This document shows, piece by piece, positions 45,054 to 56,472 of a stretch of DNA of 64,000 bases. Within the stretch, counting starts at the first letter, position 1; every line of letters starts with the position of its first letter. Position numbers and translations under genes: made by a program. The stretch lies in contig NW_023504014.1 of NCBI RefSeq assembly GCF_014529535.1, forward strand, positions 1,302,001 to 1,366,000. Direction: 5' to 3'. Below the pieces are notes generated by a model. It worked only from the letters and a program-made list of their open reading frames with translations, was not told the origin of the DNA and searched no databases. The DNA comes from Bradysia coprophila. Lineage: Eukaryota > Arthropoda > Insecta > Diptera > Sciaridae.

Positions 45054-45978
45054 AACCGAAGTGAGCATATTTCACCTCAACAATCAACAGGCTGGCCGGC
45101 AACTGGACGTTTCTATCGATGGAGTTCGTCTCAAACATAACTATCTACCGTGCTATCTGGGCATCCCGTTAGACAGGTCGTTAACGTACAAAGATCATCT
45201 GGAGAGACTCTCTCAAAAAGTTAGGACTCGAAACAATTTGATCCAAAAGTTGTCCGGAACCAACTGGGGAGCGAACGGCAATGTACTTCGAACCGCTGTA
45301 ATGTCGCTCGTCTACTCTTGTGCTGAATACTGTGCTCCAGCGTGGTACAGGAGCTGCCATGTAGACAAACTGGATGCTCAACTAAACTCTGCTATGCGCA
45401 CAATAACTGGAACTGTCAATTCCACACCGATTCCATGGCTGCACGTTCTGTCAAACATTGCACCACCGGCGCTGAGACGGAAAATGGCTGCTCAAAAGGA
45501 ATGGATAAAATGTTTCGATGACAGTAGAGGATATGACCTTCCGATCAAAAACGATCTTGCTGAGCCCCCTCCACGCCGACTAGCAACACGCTCTCCGATC
45601 TGGTCAGATGCCGATATACGTGATGAAAGTTTCGACATTGCAGCTGCATGGAAATCTTACTGGAACCGTAGCCCATATTTCACTAACAAGCATCTTATCG
45701 ACGATCCAGACCAGAAACTCGCAGGTTTCGACCTACAGAGGCGGGAGTGGAAAATGCTCAATCGTTTTCGTTCAGGACATGGATGCTGCAATGAACAAAT
45801 GCATCGATGGAATTTCGTGGAATCGCCTCTTTGTGACTGCGATAACAATGTGAATCAATCGATGAATCACATTCTCAACTATTGCCCAAATCGCCGTTTC
45901 GAACATGGTTTGGAAGCACTGCATGAAGTCTCGACAGAATCCATAGAGTGGCTAAAAAATTTGGACATTGAAATTTGA
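45054..45978 (+). pseudogene. C-terminal part of a LINE reverse transcriptase protein
   Basis: An uninterrupted frame of about 308 codons begins near KTEVSIFHLNN, after the catalytic YADD region, which is lost by truncation. It shows YLGIPLDRSLTYKDHL, LVYSCAEYCAPAWY and MRTITGTVNSTPIPWL, and ends with a zinc-type C-x-C-x(n)-H-x(n)-C box (PLCDCDNN..MNHILNYCP). This C-terminal module with a terminal Cys/His box is common to Jockey/CR1-like LINEs. The frame is intact, but without catalytic residues the copy cannot act alone. Confidence 0.85.
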
Positions 45979-46073
45979 AGTGAATGAGTGAATTGACTTT
46001 TAACTAAATTATTTTATAATGAAAAACCGAATTGTGAAAGAAAAATGTAGACAAAAACCATACGATTAATAAA
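45054..46073 (+). mobile_element. 5'-truncated non-LTR retrotransposon nested in another LINE
   Basis: A 1020-bp plus-strand LINE fragment flanked by the 9-bp direct repeat AATGTCGAA (45045-45053 and 46074-46082). It has an open frame, a roughly 95-bp 3' UTR and an A-rich end (ATTAATAAA). It entered the minus-strand LINE and split its ORF, so it is the younger of the two. Confidence 0.87.
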
Positions 46074-46082
46074 AATGTCGAA

Positions 46083-47072
46083 GCTATGCTTTGTCATCAT
46101 CTTAATCATTTTGTGGAGATGCGTAACTCGATCAACAACAGCTAGATGCCCGAGTGGAAGTATGCTGGTGCTGTAGCGATAGGTCATTGAGGTTCTCTTG
46201 GGAAGTCGAAATAGCGCCTTGATGCAGCCGTTCTGGAGAGTTCGCAGTTCATTGAGCTTAGTCTTGTGGCCTAGACTGTATATTGGCAGCATGTACGACA
46301 AATGGCTTTGAACATAGGAGAAGTACAGTTGTTTACGTTTGTCAGCCGGAATGAACTTGCCTTTCCTCCACATAAGCGGGATAAAGGGCCGAATCATTTT
46401 CTTAACGTGATCGACATGTTTATCGAAGGTCAGATTTTCGTCGAGAACTAGTCCAAGATATTTGTACGACCGCACTCGTTTAATCTCCTCGTTGTCGACA
46501 GCAATGCTGAAGTCAGGAAGGTTACTTGCTCGTCCGAATGTCATGTAACACGTTTTACCTGTGTTCATTGTCAATACATTACGGTTCAGCCACTTATATA
46601 GTAACGTAATGTCGTACTGCATAATCCGTTGGAGTTCAACAGCAGAGTCAGCAGCATAATACAAGACAGTGTCGTCCGCGTACAGTAGGATTTTGCCCAG
46701 AAATGATAGTCGAAGAATGTCGTTCATATAGATGATGAGGTGCAGTGGTCCCATAATCGATCCTTGTGCGACGCCAACTAAGATTCGCTTGAATATGCTG
46801 GAATTCTCACCAACGACTGCGGCCGTGCTACGATTGTGTAAGTAGCTGAGAATGAGCTTAGCGGCATGTGCTGACAATCCGATACGTAACAGTTTACGCT
46901 CAAGTCTTATTGGATCTACCGTATTGAATGTCCGTTTCAAATCTACGAAGATGCAGGCACAATATTTCTTTCGTTTCCCAGAACTCTTCCTGAAGTTGAG
47001 CTTGAGAAAGTCAACAAGTTGATGGGCAGCGTTGACACAGCCAGATTTCTTGAGGAAGCCGAATTGGTCGGT
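46083..47072 (-). pseudogene. Reverse transcriptase, first part, of the outer LINE
   Basis: The translation shows IFVDLKRTFNTVDPI (motif A with catalytic Asp), VGVAQGSIMGPLHLIIYMND (motif B), LLYADDTVLYY (motif C, both Asp intact) and LTMNTGKTCYMTF. It continues through the connection region to KMMTKHSF, where the second LINE entered. The sequence upstream is open but truncated, so no start codon belongs to it. In autonomous relatives this enzyme copies element RNA at a nicked chromosomal target. Confidence 0.88.
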
Positions 47073-47169
47073 GACAAAAAAGCCAAAACCAATTTCAAAA
47101 AAATTCTTCGAAGTTTGTGTGGCTGGTGAAAAGTGATCAAAAACCGAAAACTTGCACTTTTCTTACAAA

Positions 47170-47410
47170 AATTTCTCTAGTTACGGGAGCCGTACAGGCT
47201 CGTGTGGGGTGTCATTAGAAAGGTAATCATATGTACTATTGAGCCGAATAGGGACTTGATGGCTTTAAAATTCATCCACACTGAGATATGTGCAGTTGAA
47301 GTTTTCAACCGAAGACGTACACTGTTCTTACTGAAATTTCTCGAGGTACACAAAACGTACATGGTCGTGTGGGGTATCATTTGAAAGGTAATTTTATGTG
47401 CTTTTGGGCC
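47170..47410. repeat. Degenerate 166-bp tandem duplication
   Basis: The blocks at 47170-47243 and 47336-47410 align over ATTTCTC..CGTGTGGGGTGTCATTAGAA and a similar second version with TATCATTTGAA, both followed by AGGTAAT and an ATGTGCT-like end. Two diverged units. Confidence 0.65.
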
Positions 47411-48900
47411 ATACTTACATATGAAAGTGGGTTTTTTTACGTGGGCTAAACAGTAATACTGAGCATATATCAAATGAGACAAAATATTTTTAATCGAACG
47501 ATATTTTTACGCAAAAGCTTTCCAATAGGTTAATGGATTTGTTACTGCTAAAATGCATTTAACATTTAACCCAAATATACAAGTTTACTTTGAATTGTAA
47601 AATTAAAATGATTTTTTCCCGTTGCTGTATTCAAATTTAATTGAGACATGTTCTTTCACATCATAGAGTTTCAAATTAAAACTTTCAATTATGGCATGGA
47701 ACATCCAGTGAAACCAACAAACATTTACGATTAAATAAATTACTGCAACTGTTTGATCTTTTTTTATGAGTACAGCGCGCTTTTATGCAATTTCATATTT
47801 TGAAATCAATAATTTTGCCACAATTAATCATTCATTAGGTATTCATATTGAAAAAAGAGGAACATTATTATTTGATGTGAAAACGGTATATGGTTCAATG
47901 GAAATTCCGGTTCAAACTGTTAATACGTTTCCACTCAGAACATACAAATTCACCGAAAATCATTTATTTAGTAACTGCGACATTTCACGAAACAGATAGC
48001 ATAAATCGTCTATTATATAGGTATCTGAAGTACAAAAGTACACGAATGATAGTATAACATGTCTAATATATGTGTTCTGGTAATTTATTGAATCGTTGGA
48101 CAAACAAAAATTATGTGGAATATCTTTCCATTAAGCTGTATAAGCAGATGTAGGAGGTTATTTCAAGAAAATCGGTTTTTCTACGCCACACCTCTTTCTT
48201 GTACTCATACACAACGATGCTGATCTAAATATACAATTTAATTACTTTCCAGTTAGAATCATTTAGAGATACCGCGTCTCGCCATTTATCTATAGTTACA
48301 ACAACAATGTACAAAACATACTGAAGAATTGTACGTGTTCGGTGCGTGCTGTGTGCGTCTATTTTAGGAAACTAATGTGAATAAGTGAGAGGGAATTTTT
48401 GATCGTCAATTTACCTGCCTTCTGTAAGTGGAAGGTGGCACTTAACAAAAATAAATTTTAAGAGTTAACTCTTCCTCAACAACGACACCACACCGTTACT
48501 ATTCATTGCAGTTAAATTTGGAACTTCATATCGAATGATAAATAGTTCAGGATTGAATAGATTAAGGAATTTGTTCATGTATTGTCCGTTGACAAGTGAG
48601 TGCGGCGATCCCAGTTTTTTGCATGTTACCACACACTTAGACTGAATAGACTGGCAATACGTCGACGTAACACTGAAGCTGAAGTAAACCGATAATCCGT
48701 ATGTATAACATACATAAAATACACCAACACATTCATACGTCGATCGCGCACTATTTGAGTGACTCCTTACTGCTGATCATCCTTATTCGATCTTCTTCTT
48801 CTTCGTCTTCTTCCTCGCTTAATTTTTGTCTACGACTAATGTATGCAAAACTACTCCTGATTTCTAGTTGTTTCAACTTTTCGGGTCAGCGCTTAATAAT
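47411..48900. other. AT-rich spacer, no gene recognised
   Basis: A 77-codon plus-strand ORF (47766-47999) has no recognisable family. A (CTT)n-like run lies near 48792-48813. Confidence 0.45.
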
Positions 48901-49410
48901 ATATCCCAACAAAAATCTCTTCGAGAAAAGTGTGACGCAGTCTTTGAAATACAATTTCTAAAATGAATGATATCGCTAGAGTTGACGCTTTCAGCTTCGT
49001 TACGCAAAAATTAAATTTTACACCCAATTTTAGTTCAAACAAGCTGGCTTAGGTTTTCTCATCATCTGCCAAATAATTAAAAAAAAAAATTAGACTGGAA
49101 ACAACCAAAATGGTTGCGTCGCAAAGTGGCAAATGTTCAGGAACAGACCAGCAAGAAAATTTATCTGCCACATGCGACGCAGATTGTTTTGGTAAAATTT
49201 TAGTTGTCACCAGTCTAAATTTTTTTTTGGTAAAAATTATTTGGCAGATGATGAGAAAACCTAAGCCAGCTTGTTTGAACTAATTGGGTGTAAAATTTAA
49301 TTTTTGCGTAACGAAGCTGGAAGCGTCAACTCTAGCGAAATCATTCATTTTAGAAATTGTATTTCAAAGACTGCGTCACACTTTTCTCGAAGAGATTTTT
49401 GTTGGGATAT
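48901..49410. mobile_element. Long foldback element with about 190-bp arms
   Basis: The arms 48901-49092 and 49219-49410 are nearly identical reverse complements, starting ATATCCCAACAAAAATCTCT and continuing AAAAGTGTGACGCAGTC. The loop of about 125 bp holds GTGGCAAATGTTCAGGAAC and GCGACGCA words. The few mismatches between arms imply a recent origin. It is related to the older copy at 26190-26567. No coding capacity. Confidence 0.85.
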
Positions 49411-49468
49411 CAGTCGTTTTAGAAGTTTAGTCAACACTGCTTTTTATAACAGTTTACAGTTTTAATTC

Positions 49469-49648
49469 AAAAATTTTACGAAAATCGAAAATTTGACGAA
49501 ATTCGAAAATTTGACAAAATTTGACGAAATTTGACGAAATTCGAAAATTTGACGAAATTCGAAAATTTGACGAAAATCGAAAATTTGACGAAATTCCAAA
49601 ATCTGACGAAATTCAGAAAATTTGACGAAAATCGAAAATTTGACGAAA
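49469..49648. repeat. AAATTTGACGAAATTCG minisatellite
   Basis: About ten imperfect copies of a 17-19-bp unit (GAAAATTTGACGAAATTC). Both strands look open in places only because the unit lacks stops; I do not call a gene. Confidence 0.88.
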
Positions 49649-49731
49649 GTAATTCTCCATCTGCCACCATTCATTAAATATCTCCAAAACCCCAATTGAC
49701 CCACCCATTTCCAACTTTCGACATTTTTCAC

Positions 49732-50400
49732 ATATGCCCCTCTGTTCTACTCGTAAAACTCTGAGACTTTGCCGAAGAAAGTAATTCTCTATCTCTCATA
49801 ACCCAAAAAAATATTAGTCCTTTCATCCTACGCTCAAGTAGCTCAAAATTTGGTCACTCTAATCACTCTAGCTCAAACGAATCTGCCGATTTTTTTATCT
49901 ATTTTTTTGTTCGAATCGTGTTACGAATACCTTTCATTTGATGGGTCGCACGCCTCTGTAGGTTTCAATACAGCTAAGCTACAGCCGAAAACGCGTTCCC
50001 GACCCTCGAAAACCACACTCAGAAACCACTTTGAGGCCAATAAAACAAAATCCTGTTTTTTCCTGGGGTAATGGCGTATCACATTTTCATTTTTATGCCC
50101 ACCCTGAGGTTCCTGCAAAATTTCATGGAGATTGGCTGACTAGTTTCCGAGATCGACCGTCGATATATAGATAGACAGATAGAAACATACAGAGTAAGTT
50201 GAAAGATTTTGATTGTTTGGAAAACGTTAATTTGGTGCATTTTCTATCAAAATGACCAACTTCAAAACGATGTATCTCCGGCAATTTTAAAGTTACATAG
50301 TCGAGTGATAGCTCGTTTTGCTCGTATTTGAAGCGCGAATAAGATAGAATAGGATTTGTGGTGATACAGGCCAAAGGAAAGAATCTTAAATTCTCGCCTA
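49732..50400. other. Diverged repeat-like sequence, no gene
   Basis: Phrases such as CAAAATTTCATGGAGATTGG and a GATAGACAGATAGAAACATA end resemble tails of dispersed insect repeats. No intact ORF or defined ends. Confidence 0.45.
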
Positions 50401-50408
50401 TATATAGT

Positions 50409-50572
50409 TGCCGCGTCTCAAACAAATTTCTTCGTTCTTTTTTTGGAAGGTAGACTGCGTCAAGTCCTCCGCTATCGCTCCGGACATGATGCCGCGTCTC
50501 AAAAAATTTTCTTCGTTCTTTTTTTTGGAAGTTAGACTGCGTCAAGTCCTCCGCTAACGCTCCGGACATGAT
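50409..50572. repeat. 81-bp tandem duplication
   Basis: Two adjacent units (50409-50489, 50490-50572) start TGCCGCGTCTCAAA and end CTCCGGACATGA. They differ at a few sites and in T-run length. Related words occur at 11808-11994. Confidence 0.88.
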
Positions 50573-50630
50573 TTTAGGTTATTTGGGTTATGGTCGGAGG
50601 GCGTTCCTCATTGATCGTGTTACGGGGCAG

Positions 50631-50773
50631 AGAAGTGATAAGTTGTTACGCCTATGGAGAGATAGAAGGTACATGTGAATGACAGTTGGCTCCTATGCGA
50701 GAGAATATTGGTGTCAACTGTCATTCACATGTTCCTTCTTATCTCGCATCAGGTGTAACAACTTATCATTTCT
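50631..50773. repeat. Hairpin MITE with about 60-bp arms
   Basis: AGAAGTGATAAGTTGTTACG and ACATGTGAATGACAGTTGG in the left arm pair with CCAACTGTCATTCACATGT and GTAACAACTTATCATTTCT in the right arm. The loop is about 25 bp. Confidence 0.82.
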
Positions 50774-51195
50774 ATGGTTATGGGTCTCGCGCTTCCAATT
50801 TCATTCCGTTCGCCTTGCCTTTGACCGAATCGTTTCTGTCGTTGTCGTCCAACTGGTCTTCTCATTTTACCCATGTGCGTATGTCTATCGAAAGGGTTTT
50901 TCTTGCTACATTGGTTTCGTCTTGAGAATGGACTTTCGCAAACCATTCGTGTGATGTAATTTTGTGACGCCAACAGATATCTTCATCTTCATCTCTGCTG
51001 TTGTACGATCTCGGCTTTAGATCATCCTTATTCGATAGTTTTAGTGAAGCCACAAAGTATATATTTCCCAATTTAATTTGAAGCTTTCCAACTTTACCCG
51101 AATTCGAATCCTATTTTTATGCAACTCAGCATCATAATGCTTGAAAATTACGAACTTTAGATGCTTCTGTTGCATAAAACGTTGTATTAATCTCG

Positions 51196-51270
51196 GTGCA
51201 AAGTACTTTATTGGGCTCACGATATGATTATGATAATTACACATCTAGAGCCTAATAAAGTACTTTGCAC
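51196..51270. repeat. Short hairpin repeat
   Basis: GTGCAAAGTACTTTATTGGG and GAGCCTAATAAAGTACTTTG are 23-bp inverted arms with one mismatch around a short loop. Confidence 0.78.
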
Positions 51271-51648
51271 TCGATGTCATAAATACTTATTTCGTAATTT
51301 TGTATTTTGCCCGAAAATTGTTTCATAAATTCATGTCGATTTTTGAAAAAGAAATTCAGCGTTCATGTTACAGTTGCATCCAGTTGCTGTAAGAACTTTT
51401 ATGGAATATAATATTATTACACTGTGGAAATAGCACAGCGAAGATATACGCGAGAAATATTACAAACTCGCTATTTTGTTTCAACCAAATTTTGCAAAAA
51501 TAGAAAAAAAAAACCAATTGCGAAACATTGAAACAAACCGCCACCGTTGGCAGCATATTGTGCTATAGTAATATGAATTTTTCGTTGTTGGATTGGTTTT
51601 TAAAAGATTTAGTTTCACTCTCTTAAAACCTTACGCGGTGGCTTCACT

Positions 51649-51742
51649 GAGCGACACAAAAGACTCCTAATCTAAAGTTTTCCTTTGTTCTTTGACAGTA
51701 GAACAAAGGAAAAATTTGCATTCGGTCTCGTTTGTGTCGCTC
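51649..51742. repeat. Hairpin repeat
   Basis: GAGCGACACAAA pairs with TTTGTGTCGCTC at the ends, and TTTTCCTTTGTTCT pairs with AGAACAAAGGAAAA inside. Confidence 0.72.
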
Positions 51743-53684
51743 TGTTACAGTTATTTAATATCAATTAACGCTAATTTTGTTCGAAAGTTCCTTTCACACT
51801 ATTTTATAAATTTAATTATTTCGACACGATTTTGTGAGTGAGAAAAGAGAGAATGCGTACTTCCTATTCACTCTGAATATTTAAACATTTATTTATTGAC
51901 TGGAAAACAGCAGAGAATGGTAAAGTTGAAAAGAAACGAACAACAAGTTCCAGGGAAGCTTTAATATTACTTAAGGCATGGTAATACAAAGAAAAGAATT
52001 CAGAACAATAAAAATAAAATGAAAGAACAGTACAAAGCTCTCGTGCAATCCGTTCTCTTTCGACATTTAAATAAATCATGGCTGCAAAACAGAAAATATG
52101 TTGGCCATTGTACCAGTTGTGTTTCACACCCCATTCTTCCGGGAAGAATTTTTTAATTTTCTTTTTTTTTCTTTCTCAAAAATAACTCTCAAAAATAACT
52201 CCAAGTAACACTCGTTCATCTATTAGCAACTGTCCTGTTTTGACATCACTTGATATTGCAAAAACAATCAAAATGACGAAAAACAAATAATTCTTTTTTG
52301 CAATTTAACAGAAATGTCATTTCGTGACTAACTTATGTTTCTCACTGTCAACTCTCTCTTATATGACATAATGATTAATAGACCAACAGTGGTTGATTTA
52401 TAATAGTTTTCCGGCTGTATTTATGGTCTCGAAATAGATTCTGTATCTAACTTCATAAAGCTCGGCATTAGTTTATGACATTAGATGCTTGAACAAAGTT
52501 GATGAGGTATATGTACAGCATATATACTCAACTCATTCAACGTTTACTGTTCGAGACTCTTTTTTTTCTTCTGATATCTTCGGATGTGAAATATTTTGGT
52601 CGAATATAGATAATATTTGCAATTATATTAAATGGAAGACGTATATATGTACCGTCATACCCCAGTCTGACTTAATAGAATAAGTTTTGCGAGTGAAATT
52701 TATCCTTTGACCCAATTTCAAATACACTTTTCTTCGGATATATCAGATCGAAGAAATATTTATTTGGTTGAGGAGGAACTACAAGAAAAGAAAATATTTA
52801 TAAAATGGTGTTAAAAGGACACCCAATGGGTGGGTATGGCTATATACTTTACCAAGATTGTGTAGCATTTATTCACTCGCATGTACCTTATGTATATCTC
52901 ATTTGGTAAATACAGTCAGATTAACAATAGTCATGCAAATGTCTAGTATCACGTTTTAGATTAGAAATATGTAATAGTCGTTCTGATGGCTTCTTTTGCC
53001 TTTTTGTCGGTTCTAACTCCTATATATACATACGGTTATCGTGAAATGATAACATAAACTTAACACACACTATCATTTTCTCTTCTGAATGGCTATAGAG
53101 AACCTTTATTCCAAGACATCCTTTCCTGTTCATTATTGGTTTATTCCAGCCTCATTTATAAGGTTGTACGATGCAATAAAAATCTGTTTTCTAACCTCAT
53201 AGACCCCAAAATGCCTGCCATAATAATTTATTATGTGTTATGTGATGGAATATGTGGATATGTGTTATGTAAATTTTGTTTGTGTAGCTGGGATGCTTGA
53301 GTATAGAGAATCCTTGAGGTTTATAATATCGGTTGCTGGGTTGTTATGTGTATGCATTTTGTTAAATCTGATGCGTCGTCTTGTTAGTTTTGTGGGTTCA
53401 GTTACATGCATCCATATAAGATGCATATCCATTAATAATTAGTTTGTTGTGTTCTGAATAGATTTGCGAATAAATGTTTGCAGGAGTGGTAAGATCTGTT
53501 CATAAATTTCCATCGAAAATCATGGATTTTGTCGGAAGCGTTTCTATAATCTGTTGGAGTTTAATTTCTTGTTATTCGAAACGACAATTGTATTGTTGCT
53601 ACGGAACACATAACGGAAAATACGCGAAGGAAGCAGAAATTTAATACCTTGATTGAAGCGAATCAATCATACAGTGTATACGAA
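51743..53684. other. AT-rich spacer, no gene seen
   Basis: No recognisable exon, RNA or intact mobile element. Confidence 0.4.
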
Positions 53685-53686
53685 TA

Positions 53687-54529
53687 GACTATGCCAATCA
53701 TATTTAACCAATGATGCCATTTTAAAGGTCATCAATAGTGGTGACTTTATCACTATTTTATTTCACCGGAATCATGCACACATTCAAATAAAAGCATTTC
53801 CGCCAAAAAAATCATTTTTTAAATTAACGGACAAAAAATTTCAGTTTTGTGGTGTCACTTACGACTATCTTCACAACAGACATGTCAAGAATTTTGTTTA
53901 TCTGAATGGCAACATATTTTTGCATGTTTTCTTCACATTTTACCGACTGAATTAGCACGAAACGTTTTGCAGGGAATTTCTAGGCACATAAACTTAAGGA
54001 ATTGAACACTGAATTGCATAATCGACACCAAATTGCTTTAAAAAATGAGATTTTCACAACACCCACAATGTTTGACCAAATTAATTCGTCTTTAAAATTA
54101 TTTCGGAAAATTTGTCCTACATTCTGTTTAAAACAATAGAAAAAGCACACTCGGAACTATTTTCTGGACGAAATTTAAACTGAATCACTAAGTTTTACGC
54201 GAAATACTACAAATTTTCGACACAAACTTGTTTGAGATTAATAAACTGTGGCGATTTGACATTTCATCAAAACAAAATTCAGTGAATCAGTCAAAACTGG
54301 GTGAACTGAGTGAACAATACTACTGTAATTGTAAAGTGGCAAACTTAAGACCTTATGTGGAATTTGGGTGGAAAATGGCGCAAATCACATATTTCAGGAA
54401 TTTATAAAGTGGAAAATCTTTCCGGTTTCAAGTTTTTTCGTCAAAAGACGAGACACGGGTATCTTTATTTTCAATTTCTAGCTACTTTATGCAAAAAAAA
54501 TTGAGAAAAAAAGTCATTTTGGCATAGTC
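53687..54529. mobile_element. Possible mariner-like non-autonomous element
   Basis: GACTATGCCAA at the left and TTGGCATAGTC at the right are 11-bp inverted repeats 843 bp apart, each bordered by TA. This fits the TA duplication of Tc1/mariner insertion. TA borders and short repeats arise by chance more easily than the hAT cases, and the 100-codon ORF crossing its left end is unassigned. Confidence 0.5.
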
Positions 54530-54665
54530 TATTGTCGGTATAAAACACTGCTTTCAAAGTCACTGCCTAAATCATTACACAAATGCTTATTTCGGAGTAG
54601 GGAATTAGAATAATAAACTCCCGGGAAATAATTAATTCAAACAGGGAAATCTTCAGTTTTGTTTC

Positions 54666-54749
54666 CACTTAAAATGTTCGCCGTGAAGGATTTCTATTGG
54701 TTGAAATTCGTATCTATCGAAGCTCTCTTATGACGAACATTTTTAAGTG
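54666..54749. repeat. Short hairpin repeat
   Basis: CACTTAAAATGTTCG and CGAACATTTTTAAGTG are inverted arms around a 50-bp loop. Confidence 0.65.
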
Positions 54750-54805
54750 AAAATCAAACCTTATGATCAGTAGCTCTGTATTATGCGTTTAAAGTTAGAT
54801 AATGT

Positions 54806-54922
54806 CGATGAGTCTAATTAGAGAACGTCAGAGAACGGCAAGCTACATTGTCCCAAAGAACAATTGTTTGTGTTTCCGTTTGTGTTGGACATTCAGTTTT
54901 TCTTCAAACAATCTGACGTTCC
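54806..54922. repeat. Half copy of the GGAACGT hairpin MITE
   Basis: Shares CAATTGTTTGTGTTTCCGTT and the end CAAACAATCTGACGTTCC with the hairpin at 31136-31279. The left arm is lost. Confidence 0.7.
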
Positions 54923-54938
54923 ATATTATTTGACTGAT

Positions 54939-55867
54939 GAGGCGACATAACTACACGGTCAATATCGTCAGGAACGATAGTATCGTCGAAAAAAATTTCA
55001 TCCAGGACGATAATATCGTCTAAAATTATAAATTTTAAAATATTTTCAGGACGATATTATCGTTTTCTGGACGAGCTCGCATTGCGGCCCTCCGCTTCGC
55101 TCCTAGGCAATGGGCCGGATCGCTCGGCGTGTTAAAACGCTTTTTATGTACAATCAAAGTTGGTATTCATTTCGTAAAAAGATGAATTATTTAGGGACGA
55201 ACTAAACGCCTTTTTTAAACACTGATGTGTGATTTCCTCTGACAATTGTTTTTCGATATTTTGGAAGAGAATTCGGTTCTTGCTGCACCTCTGAGTAAAA
55301 TTGAGTCCTGGACAATATTACCACCCAAAACTAAACGATAATATCGTCCTGGGCGATATTATCGTTTTTTTAAACGATAGTATCGTCCTGGACGATATTA
55401 TCGTTTAAGAAAACGATAATATCGCCCAGGACGATATTATCGTACAGAAAACGAAAATATCCATTAGATTTTCTAGAACGGTAATATCGTCCAGAAAACG
55501 ATAATATCGTTTTTTGAACGATAATATCGACAAGAAAACGATACTATCGTCCAGACAATATTTTAGAATTTTACAATTTAGACGATATTATCGTCCTGGA
55601 TGAAAATTTTTTGGGCGATAATATCGTTTTTTTGGACGATAGTATCGTCTAAAAAACGATAATATCGATTTTGAGACGATACTATCGTCCAAGAAACGAT
55701 ACTATCGTTTTTTTGGACGATGCTATCGTCTAAAAACGATATTATCGTTTTTTAGACGATAGTATCGTTTTTTAGACGATAGTATCGTTTTTTAGACGAT
55801 AGTATCGTCCAAAAAAACGATAATATCGTTCCTGACGATATTGACGGTGTGGAAATGTCCCGCCACC
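54939..55867. mobile_element. Foldback element built of ACGATANTATCGT palindromes
   Basis: A 929-bp element whose ends read GAGGCGACATAACTACACGG.. and, reversed, GGTGGCGGGACATTTCCACA.., both running into GTCAATATCGTCAGGAACG. The 12-bp word TATTTGACTGAT is present just outside both ends (54927-54938 and 55868-55879). Both arms consist of copies of the 13-bp odd palindrome ACGATANTATCGT. The right arm (55330-55850) holds about 24 palindrome centres spaced mostly 18-21 bp apart. The middle carries a GC-rich stretch (GCGGCCCTCCGCTTCGCTCC). No protein is encoded. A second, inverted copy lies at 59076-60111. Confidence 0.83.
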
Positions 55868-55879
55868 TATTTGACTGAT

Positions 55880-56463
55880 ACAAACAATATGATAGCCTGT
55901 GGTAACCGAGGTGTTGTGGTTAGGGTTCCCAGATCGCAAATTTCAAATCGAGTACATTTCCAACTTGAAAAAGAGTACCAAAGAGTACATTAAATGGAAG
56001 TGGAAAAGATACGTTACAAATAATTTGGCCGAAAAAGAACTTCCTTCATAAAACTGTAGAATTATTTACGATTGCTGTTCTGAGTTTTTCGCCTGAGGCG
56101 CCTTCATTTAATCACATTAAGCTTAAATCGGTAATATTTTTCAAGGATGCTGGCGCCCCTTTCTTTGACCATGAGTGAGGAGTCTTCCAAAGCTCTTTTT
56201 GCAAATTTAGTGCTCTGCCATATAAATTAGTGATTTTTACCCGAAACTATGTTTCGAAAAATTTAAGGTTTCCTTGAATTTGCTAAGTATGATTTGTGTA
56301 CAATCTAATTGGAATGTTGGTAAAACATCTACGCCATCAGCGCTCCATGCACAAACACAAAAAAAGTGACATGACAAGTATCTGAAAGTGACAGATAATG
56401 TATGAAGATTTCAATTTTTGTTTTTATCAGTGTAAGTCAATGTATGACACACTGTCCGAGTGT
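55880..56463. other. Spacer, no gene seen
   Basis: No exon or intact repeat recognised. Confidence 0.45.
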
Positions 56464-56472
56464 GGTATCAGT

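Larger units (their letters stand above)
44554..47080 (-). mobile_element. 5'-truncated non-LTR retrotransposon, split by a second LINE
   Basis: On the minus strand the element runs from about 47080 to a poly(A) tail seen as a T run at 44554-44562. It is interrupted at 45054-46073 by a plus-strand LINE. The two coding halves meet exactly across the 9-bp word AATGTCGAA, present on both sides of the insertion, which encodes Phe-Asp-Ile in the host frame. The left edge of the coding part (HQLVDFLKLNFRKSS) lies within the reverse transcriptase, so endonuclease and ORF1 are missing. Confidence 0.87.

Noticed and set aside
45054..45068. N-terminus MLTSV of the minus-strand ORF at 44820-45068
   Set aside because: These codons lie in the inserted plus-strand LINE. 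The true host frame continues into 46083 after the 9-bp duplication.
49462..49731. 89-codon ORF with FRQIFEFRQI-like repeats
   Set aside because: It is the translation of a 17-19-bp minisatellite whose unit lacks stops; the other frame is equally open.
53653..53955. 100-codon plus-strand ORF
   Set aside because: It crosses the left end of a probable transposon and matches no family.
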